Source: an uncultured Crocinitomix sp.
GTDB taxonomy: Bacteria; Bacteroidota; Bacteroidia; Flavobacteriales_D; Crocinitomicaceae
Length of the DNA stretch: 64,000 bases
Assembly: GCA_937136425.1 (NCBI GenBank)
Contig: CAKZON010000056.1
Coordinates: forward strand, 42,435-106,434
Direction: 5' to 3'
Numbering within the stretch: the first letter of the stretch is position 1; each line of letters starts with the position of its first letter. The notes under the pieces are model-generated. The model saw only the letters and a list, made by a program, of their open reading frames with translations, was not told the DNA's origin and did no database searches. The translations under genes were made by a program, and so were the position numbers. Positions 1 to 7,592 of this stretch are shown here, one piece after another.

Positions 1-521
1 TTAGTAGGATAAGTCGTTAGAATCAACATTTTAGTTGAATCAATACTTGTGAATGTTGTGAACGGATTTCTGAATGCTCCAAATTTGTCATCATTCACTT
101 GTGCTGCTTCGAAATTCTTTAAGAACTTTCCTGTGTTAGGATCTAACTGAGATGCATATAATGTATATGAATCTGCTTTACGATCGAAATAACGAGAAAA
201 GAAAAATGTTGAAGAACCAAATTTTTCAGCACCAACAAACTTAACTTTCTTTTTATCTACCTTAGGTACTTCAATATCAAATTTACTTTTGATATCTAAA
301 GAACCATCTAAGTTTAATACTCTAAATTTTTTCCCTAATAAACCAGCGCTAGTTAGGAATGACGATTGATCGTTTTGGACATCAATAATCGTTCTAATTG
401 ACTCAAGGCTTGTTACCTTAAATTGGCTTCCATTCTCAATTTTTACATCTTGAGAATAAGAAGTTTGGGAGCCAGCTAAAACCATCATGAATAGACACAA
501 TGACTTAAATTGCTTTTTCAT
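1..521 (-). CDS. Secreted protein of unknown function (3' end beyond window)
   Basis: Only the first 173 codons are visible; the frame is open from the ATG at 521 to the window edge, so the C-terminus is missing. Residues 1-24 form a Sec signal peptide (MKKQFKS, hydrophobic core LCLFMMVLAG, probable cleavage near SYSQ). The rest is Lys/Phe-rich, mostly beta-type sequence without a motif I recognise. It is divergent from the envelope protein starting at 620, with about 100 bp between them. Presumably periplasmic or outer-membrane associated; no function is claimed. Confidence 0.75.
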   Translation of the reverse strand, partial: MKKQFKSLCLFMMVLAGSQTSYSQDVKIENGSQFKVTSLESIRTIIDVQNDQSSFLTSAGLLGKKFRVLNLDGSLDIKSKFDIEVPKVDKKKVKFVGAEKFGSSTFFFSRYFDRKADSYTLYASQLDPNTGKFLKNFEAAQVNDDKFGAFRNPFTTFTSIDSTKMLILTTYPT

Positions 522-590
522 AGTTTGCTTTTTTGTTTTAAAATTTTGCTCAAAGATGGTGTTTATATCGATAATAATGAAATTAAACCG

Positions 591-598
591 TAATTTTG
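591..598 (+). promoter_or_regulatory. Bacteroidota -7 promoter box TAATTTTG
   Basis: Exact match to TAnnTTTG, 21 bp before the ATG at 620. I see no good TTG (-33) at the right distance, so the promoter is supported by one element only. Confidence 0.45.
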
Positions 599-619
599 AG
601 GTAATAATTAACAAGAACA

Positions 620-1306
620 ATGAAAAAATTTTTAATCATAACATTAATTTCTCTATACGGATTGAATTTGTATAGTCAGGATGAACCAAAGGTAGTTGTA
701 TTTAATTCCTCAAAGTCTGAGCGTAAGTCATCTGGCGTTACGAATCTTTTAAAATTTGGAATGTTAGAACCATTCTCAGGAAGCTTTTCTGTTTACTATG
801 AGCGTGTGTTAACTGAAAAAATTTCGGCAGAAATAGGATTAGGATTAACAATCAATGATTATTTGAACGTTGCATTGAACGATTTGGATGATTTATTTGG
901 AGGATCAAACGGAAGTCAAGCAAGACTAGGGCAAGCATTTTCATTAGGTGTGCGTTATTTTCCTGGATTAATACCTGAAGATTTTTACGTAGCTCCAGAA
1001 TTCAGATTTAAGCGTTACGTGAGTACACAGTCTTATACTGAGGATGGAATTGATAAAACATTCAATGAATCAAAAGTTCTTTCTGTAGGAAGAGTAACGT
1101 TTGGATACCAATATTTAGTTATGGATAATATCTTCTGGGACTTTTATGGCGGTTTTGGAATTGCTCAAGTAAGTCAAAAGGAATTATCAGTTGAAAACAT
1201 TTATGACCCTGAAACTGGTTTGTCTGAAACTGTATATGGACCTAGCGAATCTACTGGCTTAGTTCCAAAATTACATATTGGAATTAAATTAGGAATAGGT
1301 TTTTAG
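620..1306 (+). CDS. Outer-membrane beta-barrel protein
   Basis: 228 residues. The first 19 are a signal peptide (MKKFLIITLISLYGLNLYSQ). The remainder alternates amphipathic strands typical of small Bacteroidota porin-like barrels, e.g. GSFSVYYERVLTEKISAEIG and VGRVTFGYQYLVMDNIFWDF, and ends in the strand KLHIGIKLGIGF with a C-terminal Phe, the usual signal for outer-membrane insertion. No substrate can be inferred. The gene stands alone; the sigma-factor gene follows after 103 bp. Alternative reading: a general surface or adhesion barrel; the assignment is by fold, not function. Confidence 0.7.
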   Translation: MKKFLIITLISLYGLNLYSQDEPKVVVFNSSKSERKSSGVTNLLKFGMLEPFSGSFSVYYERVLTEKISAEIGLGLTINDYLNVALNDLDDLFGGSNGSQARLGQAFSLGVRYFPGLIPEDFYVAPEFRFKRYVSTQSYTEDGIDKTFNESKVLSVGRVTFGYQYLVMDNIFWDFYGGFGIAQVSQKELSVENIYDPETGLSETVYGPSESTGLVPKLHIGIKLGIGF

Positions 1307-1391
1307 GTATTGATATTTGAACTTTGCCTTTCAATTTTCCTACAAAATAGCCTTGCATTTAAATCTAATTTTTGCTCCCGAATGTAAATAT

Positions 1392-1407
1392 GTTATAGCT
1401 TTATAAC
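1392..1407. promoter_or_regulatory. Small inverted repeat just before the sigma-factor start
   Basis: GTTATA-GCTT-TATAAC, a perfect 6-bp dyad ending 2 bp before the ATG at 1410. It could be an operator or a translational hairpin; AT-rich, so chance is possible. Confidence 0.25.
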
Positions 1408-1409
1408 AA

Positions 1410-1964
1410 ATGGATAAACTTACGAATATAGATACCTCTGAATGGGTAGATGAATACGCGGATATGCTATACAATTTTGCTGCCGTGAGAGTTAGTGATT
1501 CAGATTTGGCTAAAGACCTTGTGCAAGATACTTTTGTCTCTGCATTAAAGGGAATAGACAATTTTCAAGGAAAAAGTACTGTTAAAACGTGGTTGTTTTC
1601 AATACTTAAGAGAAAAATTATTGATCATTGGCGTAAACAAGAGTCTCGAAAAACAAAACCAATGTCTTTCTTTGCAACTGAAGGAGCGAAGAAAGGAAAG
1701 TTTTTAGAGACTTATTCTCCACAAGGGAGATTGTCTGAGGTTGAAGAGCAATTAGAGAATTCTGAACTGCGTGACGCAATCACACAATGTATTGGTGCAT
1801 TACCTCCAAAATGGCGAGGAATTGTGGTCGATAAAATGGTGGATGAAAAAGAAAGTGAAGAAGTTTGTAATAATCATGAGATTACTCCGTCTAACTTGTG
1901 GGTAATCATGCACAGAGCTAAAGTGCAGTTACGTGATTGTCTTGAAAAAAAGTGGTTTGCGTAG
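1410..1964 (+). CDS. ECF-type RNA polymerase sigma-70 factor
   Basis: 184 residues, normal for an ECF sigma factor with regions 2 and 4 only. Region 2 lies at about residues 15-80, with the core-binding helix DLVQDTFVSALKGID and the -10-recognition part STVKTWLFSILKRKIIDHWR. Region 4 is at about 125-175 (LPPKWRGIVVDKM ... SNLWVIMHRAKVQLRDCLEK), the helix-turn-helix reading the -35 box. The 40-residue linker is Lys/Ser-rich. The stop codon shares one base with the start of a small zinc-motif protein, the usual sigma/anti-sigma arrangement. Target genes are not identifiable here. Confidence 0.9.
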   Translation: MDKLTNIDTSEWVDEYADMLYNFAAVRVSDSDLAKDLVQDTFVSALKGIDNFQGKSTVKTWLFSILKRKIIDHWRKQESRKTKPMSFFATEGAKKGKFLETYSPQGRLSEVEEQLENSELRDAITQCIGALPPKWRGIVVDKMVDEKESEEVCNNHEITPSNLWVIMHRAKVQLRDCLEKKWFA

Positions 1965-2206
1965 TGAATTGTGAAAAAATAACATATTATATAGAGAAAG
2001 GGCATTTGACGAAACTAAAGCTTTCGGAAAAGCTACAAGTTAAGTTGCATACTATGATTTGTAACTGCTGTAAGAATTATACTCCAGACTCGGATGTGGT
2101 TAATCATGTATTAACTTTATTGAAGGAAGAGGATAATTCTAAGACACTTTCTGACGAAGAGAAGCAAAGTTTAAAAGATGCCTTGCAAAAATTAGGCGAC
2201 TCCTAA
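1964..2206 (+). CDS. Small zinc-binding anti-sigma factor candidate
   Basis: 80 residues from the GTG at 1964, which overlaps the sigma-factor stop by one base (TAGTG). An earlier in-frame GTG at 1952 would add four residues inside the sigma gene and is less likely. The key feature is H29-x3-C33-x2-C36 (HTMICNCC), the zinc-binding HxxxCxxC signature of ZAS anti-sigma factors. There is no membrane helix, so it would act as a soluble, possibly redox- or zinc-responsive, inhibitor of the sigma factor. It is near the lower size limit for the family. Inference rests on the motif and translational coupling. Confidence 0.75.
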   Translation: MNCEKITYYIEKGHLTKLKLSEKLQVKLHTMICNCCKNYTPDSDVVNHVLTLLKEEDNSKTLSDEEKQSLKDALQKLGDS

Positions 2207-2619
2207 ATTCATCTCAATTTTCCTATAATCAAATTGAAATCGAACCTCTCTTTAGTAAGGTTCTGTTTGTTAATACTGTAAATTACTAGTATTAAATCAA
2301 CCTGCTTTCCTTTACAGAAAAGAAAAATTGTCATAATTAATAATATTCCTGATTTTTTTAATTAGAAACGATTCTGTTGAGATGTAAAAACCTCATAGAG
2401 CACACTTCTTAATTTCTACCTGTTTGTTCGATTCACGTATAAATGTCTGTAATACAGTTGTATTATATGTCGATATTTGGATTAACCAAAACGTGAAAAG
2501 TAATAAAAGAAACCAATTTGCTTCTTTTTTACAGTTCATTCTTTAATGTTTCGCGCGAGCAATGAAGAAAAGGAATGCTGACGCCTTTATTATTTCAAGT
2601 AGGCAAAAAAGAATATATT
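2207..2619. other. Long AT-rich intergenic region
   Basis: 413 bp with no convincing gene on either strand. It contains small dyads (AATACT/AGTATT near 2273-2294 and TAATAC-AGTT-GTATTA at 2450-2465) and a -7-like GATATTTG near 2471. Its length and the following single-gene unit suggest regulatory content or a small RNA, but I cannot identify one. Confidence 0.3.
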
Positions 2620-2934
2620 ATGAGTGATTTAAGACATGTATACGGCAACATAAATGCCGACGGGACGATCAAATCAGGATCGGGAGATTTTACAGTAGTT
2701 CAAGAAGGAAACGGTGAATACACAATTGTATTTACACAAGCTTTTGCAAACATGCCAACAGTGGTGACAACCCAAAATTATAAAGATTGGGATGATTTCA
2801 CATATAACGGTGGGTCAACATACGACAATACTGTAATCATTGCAATTTCTAATTCCAAGTTTAAAATGCAAACAGGAGGAGGAAGTGGTTCAAAGACTGA
2901 AAGAAATTGGACGTTTATTGCTGTAGGAGTATAA
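2620..2934 (+). CDS. H-type lectin-like / tail-fibre-like small protein
   Basis: 104 residues from the ATG at 2620; an upstream ATG at 2575 adds 15 residues of unlike composition. No signal peptide or membrane helix. The sequence has the pattern of small H-type lectin or phage tail-spike C-terminal domains: a beta strand EYTIVFTQAFANMPTVVTT, a loop, VIIAISNSKFKMQTGGG, and the closing strand RNWTFIAVGV, like the family's WxAxG end. Such domains trimerise and bind sugars. It is a monocistronic unit between a 400-bp intergenic region and a strong terminator. Why a non-secreted lectin-like protein would be made is unclear. Family assignment is tentative. Confidence 0.55.
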   Translation: MSDLRHVYGNINADGTIKSGSGDFTVVQEGNGEYTIVFTQAFANMPTVVTTQNYKDWDDFTYNGGSTYDNTVIIAISNSKFKMQTGGGSGSKTERNWTFIAVGV

Positions 2935-2950
2935 TAGCAATTATCAAATT

Positions 2951-2987
2951 AAAAAGGGCATTTGAAGTGATTCAAATGCCCTTTTTT
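2951..2987 (+). terminator. Strong rho-independent terminator
   Basis: Perfect 16-bp stem (2951-2966 with 2971-2986) around the loop GTGA, containing AAGGGCATTTGAA and ending in six Ts. It follows the lectin-like gene by 16 bp and, because the stem starts with As, may also serve purB from the other side. Confidence 0.9.
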
Positions 2988-3070
2988 CGTTTAAAAATAA
3001 CAGAGTCTTTCAAGTTTTATAACAGGATTGGTAGTTCCAAGTCAAATAACCATTAAACTCTAAATCAATT

Positions 3071-4420
3071 TTATTGCACCATATTGATCCCCGTAAAGTT
3101 TTGAGGCTTAATTTCTTTTAATTCAGCTTTTATTGCATCCGATACTTCTAATGTATCAATAAACTCAGCAATGCTTTCAGCTGTAATAGCGGCATTGGTT
3201 CTTGTTAAGCCTTTCAATGCTTCGTATGGTTTTGGATAACCTTCTCTACGTAAAACAGTTTGAATAGCTTCTGCAACTACCGCCCAATTGTCTTCCAAGT
3301 CAGAATCTAATTTTGAGCGATTTAGAAGCAATTTATTAATTCCTTTTAAAGTCGAGTTTAAAGCAATAATTGTGTGTCCAATTGGTACACCAACATTTCT
3401 TAATACAGTAGAATCTGTTAAATCACGTTGTAATCTTGATACAGGTAATTTTGTTGCCAAATGCTCAAAAATAGCATTTGCAATTCCAATATTTCCTTCA
3501 GAGTTTTCAAAATCAATTGGATTTACTTTATGAGGCATAGCGGATGATCCAATTTCACCTTCTTTAATTTTTTGCTTAAAATAATCCATTGAAATATAAG
3601 TCCACATATCGCGGTCTAAATCCAAAATGATTGAATTGATTCTTTTCATAGCATCAAACAAAGCAGCAGCATTATCGTAATGCTCAATTTGCGTCGTTGT
3701 TTGACTACGGTCAATTCTTAGTGTATTATTTACAAAATCATTAGCAAAAGCTACCCAATCAGTTTCAGGAAATGCAACAAAGTGCGCATTCATGTTTCCT
3801 GTTGCACCGCCAAACTTAGCAGAAAAAGGTATAGCTAATAAATGTCTTTTTTGAATGTCTAATCGTTCTACAAAAACGAAAATTTCTTTTCCTAATCGAG
3901 TAGGAGAAGCTGGTTGACCATGAGTTCTCGCCAACATTGGAATTTCTTTCCATTCCTGACTTAAATCATTCAACGTGTGAATCAATTCATCCAACATTGG
4001 AATATATTCCTGATGAATAGCATCTCTCAATGAAAGTGGTACAGCAGTGTTATTAATATCTTGTGAAGTCAATCCAAAATGAATGAACTCTTCGAATTTA
4101 CTTAACCCTAGGTCGCTTAATTTTTCTTTAATGAAATATTCAACCGCCTTAACATCATGATTAGTTACCTTTTCAATATCTTTAATTTTCGCCGCATCAG
4201 CTTCAGAAAAATCCGTGTATACTTTACGTAAATTGTCTTCCTGATCCGCAGGGAAATCTGCCAAAGCCGGGATGTTATTTTCCGTTAAAGCAATAAAATA
4301 TTCGATCTCAACCATTACGCGGTATTTGATCAATGCATACTCTGAAAAATAGTCTGCTAAATTTTCTACTTTCCCTCTGTATCTTCCGTCAATAGGTGAA
4401 ATTGCTGTTAAGGCGTTCAT
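3071..4420 (-). CDS. purB: Adenylosuccinate lyase
   Basis: 449 residues, the normal length. It splits SAICAR to AICAR plus fumarate and adenylosuccinate to AMP plus fumarate in purine synthesis; cytoplasmic homotetramer. The fumarase/aspartase superfamily signature SSAMPHKVNPIDFENSEG is at about residue 290, with the catalytic Ser loop in front of it; LARTHGQPASPTRLGKE near residue 165 carries the catalytic His, and GLTSQDINNTA the conserved substrate loop. The gene stands alone, transcribed toward the terminator at 2951-2987. Confidence 0.97.
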   Translation of the reverse strand: MNALTAISPIDGRYRGKVENLADYFSEYALIKYRVMVEIEYFIALTENNIPALADFPADQEDNLRKVYTDFSEADAAKIKDIEKVTNHDVKAVEYFIKEKLSDLGLSKFEEFIHFGLTSQDINNTAVPLSLRDAIHQEYIPMLDELIHTLNDLSQEWKEIPMLARTHGQPASPTRLGKEIFVFVERLDIQKRHLLAIPFSAKFGGATGNMNAHFVAFPETDWVAFANDFVNNTLRIDRSQTTTQIEHYDNAAALFDAMKRINSIILDLDRDMWTYISMDYFKQKIKEGEIGSSAMPHKVNPIDFENSEGNIGIANAIFEHLATKLPVSRLQRDLTDSTVLRNVGVPIGHTIIALNSTLKGINKLLLNRSKLDSDLEDNWAVVAEAIQTVLRREGYPKPYEALKGLTRTNAAITAESIAEFIDTLEVSDAIKAELKEIKPQNFTGINMVQ

Positions 4421-4583
4421 GTGTTCAATGGTTTTATAAATTGCAAAGATACGTAAAATCCATTGAATGTAATTCGAACTGACATCAAGAAACCTACATA
4501 GTTTTCAAAAAGTTATCAGCAAATCGTAAACTGTTTTAGATTGAGGGAAGTTTTTTTGTTGTTGTGGCAGTTTTAACTTCAGT

Positions 4584-5021
4584 TTATAGGATCTCATCTA
4601 ACTCATCATCTATAACAGTTGACCGTTCTATGCGGTTTTTTGTGGCTTTTTTTTCAATTCCTTTATTAATTGAAATAATGCCACCAATTATTAATATAAT
4701 GGGGTAAAAGAAAAATCGACCCATTAATACTAGGCCAAGAATTATCCATGCTATTCCAAGTATTAGAATAATGGTGCCTCCAACAATTCCTGCTTTTCCA
4801 GAAAATAAACCTTTTTCATCTTCTTTGGCTTCTTCAACTCTTCGTTTTGTAGCTTCTTGTCTACGAATGGCTTTCTTTTCAGGATCGTAATCTGGGCAAT
4901 CATTTGTGTGAAAGGCAGCATGCTCATCAGTTAAAGTACAAATAAGTCCTTTTTTCTTGTCAAATTTACTTTTTAAGCAAGTTTGACAAATAGCAAGGTA
5001 CTTTTTGCGCTCTTCGTTCAT
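4584..5021 (-). CDS. Small membrane protein with cysteine-rich N-terminus
   Basis: 145 residues. The N-terminal 45 contain four spaced cysteines (ICQTCLKSKFDKKKGLICTL ... NDCPDYDP), a possible metal-binding knuckle, then a charged helix (about 50-72) and two membrane helices (about 77-98 and 102-118, IVGGTIILILGIAWIILGLV and FFYPIILIIGGII), then a charged tail. It overlaps the MoxR gene's stop by one base, so the two are translated together; it is plausibly a membrane partner of that ATPase. Function unknown. Confidence 0.8.
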   Translation of the reverse strand: MNEERKKYLAICQTCLKSKFDKKKGLICTLTDEHAAFHTNDCPDYDPEKKAIRRQEATKRRVEEAKEDEKGLFSGKAGIVGGTIILILGIAWIILGLVLMGRFFFYPIILIIGGIISINKGIEKKATKNRIERSTVIDDELDEIL

Positions 5022-5992
5022 TAAGCATCCTGCATCAATGTCTCTATAATTTTCTCCATTGTAAAACCTTCAGCTTCTGCGCGGTAATTACGTACAATAC
5101 GGTGACGAAGTATAGCAAAGGCAACGGCTTTAACATCTTCAATGTCTGGAGAATATTTTCCATTAATAGCCGCGTGACATTTCGCCCCAATAATTAAATA
5201 TTGTGAAGCCCTAGGGCCCGCTCCCCAATCCAAGTATTTTTCAGTTAACGCATGTGTGAATTGCGAGTTTTTTCTTGTTTTTGCTACAAGCTTAACGGCA
5301 TATTCATAAACACTTTCTGGAACAGGAATACGTCTTACCAAATTTTGGAAGTACATAATTTCTTCGCCGTTCAGAATAGAATTTAGCTTCGCAGAAGTAT
5401 CAGCAGTTGTGTTTTTTACGATTGCAATTTCTTCTTCATAAGTGGGATAGTCTACCCAAATATTAAACATAAAACGATCCAATTGCGCTTCTGGCAAAGG
5501 GTATGTTCCTTCTTGTTCAATTGGGTTTTGAGTAGCTAATACGAAAAAAGGTTTGTCTAATTCGTATCGTGTACCAGCAGCAGTAACTGTTTTTTCTTGC
5601 ATGGCTTCTAACAAAGCTGCCTGCGTTTTAGGTGGTGTACGGTTAATCTCATCCGCCAAAACAATATTTGCAAAAATAGGGCCTTTGATAAATTTGAAAG
5701 TTCTGTTTTCATCCAAAATCTCTGAACCTACAATATCTGAAGGCATCAAATCTGGTGTAAACTGAATTCTTTTAAATGAAAGTCCTAAGGAATCAGAAAT
5801 GGTTTGAATTAATAGCGTTTTTGCAAGACCAGGAACACCTACTAGAAGGCTGTGCCCACGGCTGAAAATTGACATAATAACTTGGTTAACGACTTCGTCT
5901 TGTCCCACAATTACTTTATGAATCTCGGCCTTCAGTTCCTTGTACTTGTTTGCTAATAAATCAATCCCCTCTTTATCCGATATTTGCTGCAT
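5021..5992 (-). CDS. MoxR-family AAA+ ATPase
   Basis: 323 residues, full length. Walker A is GVPGLAKT (about residue 50), Walker B VLADEINRTPPKTQAALLEA (about 110), sensor 1 ATQNPIEQEGTYPLPEAQLDRF, and the C-terminal lid domain includes GAGPRASQYL with the sensor-2 Arg. MoxR ATPases act as chaperones that insert cofactors or activate partner complexes, often with von Willebrand A and DUF58 proteins. None of those partners is adjacent; only the Cys-rich membrane protein at 4584-5021 is coupled to it. The substrate is therefore open. Confidence 0.93.
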   Translation of the reverse strand: MQQISDKEGIDLLANKYKELKAEIHKVIVGQDEVVNQVIMSIFSRGHSLLVGVPGLAKTLLIQTISDSLGLSFKRIQFTPDLMPSDIVGSEILDENRTFKFIKGPIFANIVLADEINRTPPKTQAALLEAMQEKTVTAAGTRYELDKPFFVLATQNPIEQEGTYPLPEAQLDRFMFNIWVDYPTYEEEIAIVKNTTADTSAKLNSILNGEEIMYFQNLVRRIPVPESVYEYAVKLVAKTRKNSQFTHALTEKYLDWGAGPRASQYLIIGAKCHAAINGKYSPDIEDVKAVAFAILRHRIVRNYRAEAEGFTMEKIIETLMQDA

Positions 5993-6170
5993 ACTTAAAA
6001 TTTAAGTTATAAAAATAGTAAATTGAACCGATTATATGAACGTGAAATGTTAATTCTTATTGGAATTTTAAGGTTTCTCATTTACAGCAGAAAAAATGGA
6101 ATACGAGATTGGCTGTTAACTCCATTTTGTTTACCTTCTGAGAGATGTTGAAATAGAAAAATAAACCTTT

Positions 6171-6764
6171 CTATAAGTCATCTAATACGCTAGCTTGAGA
6201 CTTTTTAGGTTTTACGGCCTTGCGTTTATTCATTATAAATCCAAATGTCGCACCAACTATTCCCCCAACAATATGTGTTGTATGCGAAATATTGTCATCT
6301 GCGAAAGTTCCCATAATTTCTTTACCGATATAAACTAATACAATTAAGATAAATGTTAACGGAATTTCTCCTTGTTTAAAGTTAACCAGTGAGGTTAATA
6401 AAATCAGCATAAATACAATTCCACTAGCGCCCAATAAACTATTGTTCGAATAGGTTAAATGAATTAAAGAACATACAAGTGCAGTTGTGAAAAGCATTAT
6501 TGCAGTGTTCTTAGCCCCATATTTTTCTTCAACAATTGGACCTAGCAAAAGTATAAAGGCTAAGTTCCCCATTAAATGGTCACTATTGGCATGACCAAAG
6601 GAATTTGAAAATAATCGAAAATACCATTTTACGCTTCCAAAATCCCACTCAGGCATTAACCGAAAAAGATCTTCGGCTAAACCAAACGGGTGGTTTAGTA
6701 AATAGACCCCCGCACATAAAAAAGAAAAGGTTAATATTACGGGAGAATTAAAGGTAATTTTCAT
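6171..6764 (-). CDS. Rhomboid-family intramembrane serine protease
   Basis: 197 residues with six predicted membrane helices. The nucleophile motif GxSG appears as GASGIVFML (about residue 113) and the partner His in HTTHIVGGIVGATFG (about 164). The conserved HANSDHLMGNLAF before helix 2 is the rhomboid L1/His-Asn region. Such enzymes cut membrane-anchored substrates within the bilayer. The tail is Lys-rich and soluble. It is divergent from the barrel protein at 6801, with only 36 bp for both promoters. Confidence 0.9.
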   Translation of the reverse strand: MKITFNSPVILTFSFLCAGVYLLNHPFGLAEDLFRLMPEWDFGSVKWYFRLFSNSFGHANSDHLMGNLAFILLLGPIVEEKYGAKNTAIMLFTTALVCSLIHLTYSNNSLLGASGIVFMLILLTSLVNFKQGEIPLTFILIVLVYIGKEIMGTFADDNISHTTHIVGGIVGATFGFIMNKRKAVKPKKSQASVLDDL

Positions 6765-6787
6765 AAGGAATAAGTTTATTCTTTCAT

Positions 6788-6795
6788 TAATTTTG
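6788..6795 (+). promoter_or_regulatory. -7 promoter box TAATTTTG very close to a start codon
   Basis: Exact TAnnTTTG match ending 5 bp before the ATG at 6801. With the usual short distance from this box to the transcription start, the mRNA would have almost no leader. Confidence 0.4.
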
Positions 6796-6800
6796 TCACT

Positions 6801-7592
6801 ATGAGAATCAAATATAGTTTAAATCAAACGCTAATAGGTAATTTCTTACTTGCTTTTCTAATGTGCTGCGGACTAAACGGGTACACGCAAATATCAGGTG
6901 GAGAAGTGAAACCGGATAAAGAAAAGAAGGAAAAGAAAGAAAAAACGAAGCACACTCGTCCTCCTTTTCAAAGTGATAGTTTGTCAGGTACAAGTTATTA
7001 CTTAACTGGGATGGTTCAACGCTCTTTCCGTCATTTTAAGGATCAATCGGTTTATGATGTGCATGCTACAAGAAATGATGAGACTCCCATGATTACAGGA
7101 GGAACAACTCTTGGCTTAGTAATGCCATTGGGGGGAAACTTTGGTTTAGATGCAGGTATCACTTATTTCGGACATGGAGAGGCCTATGATTATAGTCATC
7201 CAACATCTGATTCTACTTTCAGTTATACACACGTGTACATGCAAATTGGTATTCCGTTAAAGTTAAGGTATACTTATGGTGAAGATTTACAGTTTTTTGG
7301 TTATGCAGGAGTCACACCAATTAATATTTTAAACATTAGAAATAAGTTTGATTATTCTGACAGCCTAGGTGTCCGCGTAAACGGGTTAGAATTGATTAAA
7401 GATGGCTTTAGTTCGTTTAACTTTATGGCTTCTGGTGGTATTGGAATGAACTATTACTTAAATCATATAGGTTTTACTGTTTCTGCAGAGTATCGAAGAC
7501 ATTTATTGAATACCTTTTCAGAAGACACATTTAAACGTGTTCATAAGATGTATGGAATTGGAATTAACTTTGGTGTACAAGTTAGACTTTAA
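6801..7592 (+). CDS. Outer-membrane beta-barrel protein
   Basis: 263 residues. N-terminal signal peptide (about 1-31, hydrophobic core NFLLAFLMCCGLNGYTQ), a short Lys/Glu-rich linker (KPDKEKKEKKEKTKH, about 40-54), then a beta barrel of alternating strands such as NFGLDAGITYFGHG, LRYTYGEDLQFFGYAGV and GFTVSAEYRRHLL, ending YGIGINFGVQVRL. Similar in outline to PorT-like barrels, but I cannot place it in a named family. Its last bases overlap by 4 the end of the convergent nnr gene. Confidence 0.75.
   Translation: MRIKYSLNQTLIGNFLLAFLMCCGLNGYTQISGGEVKPDKEKKEKKEKTKHTRPPFQSDSLSGTSYYLTGMVQRSFRHFKDQSVYDVHATRNDETPMITGGTTLGLVMPLGGNFGLDAGITYFGHGEAYDYSHPTSDSTFSYTHVYMQIGIPLKLRYTYGEDLQFFGYAGVTPINILNIRNKFDYSDSLGVRVNGLELIKDGFSSFNFMASGGIGMNYYLNHIGFTVSAEYRRHLLNTFSEDTFKRVHKMYGIGINFGVQVRL

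Noticed and set aside
1952..1963. GTG at 1952 as start of the anti-sigma protein
   Set aside because: It lies within the sigma gene; the GTG at 1964 gives the usual one-base overlap.
2620..2934. Prophage remnant, because the protein resembles a tail-fibre domain
   Set aside because: No other phage-type gene, integrase or attachment repeat is nearby, and housekeeping genes flank it.
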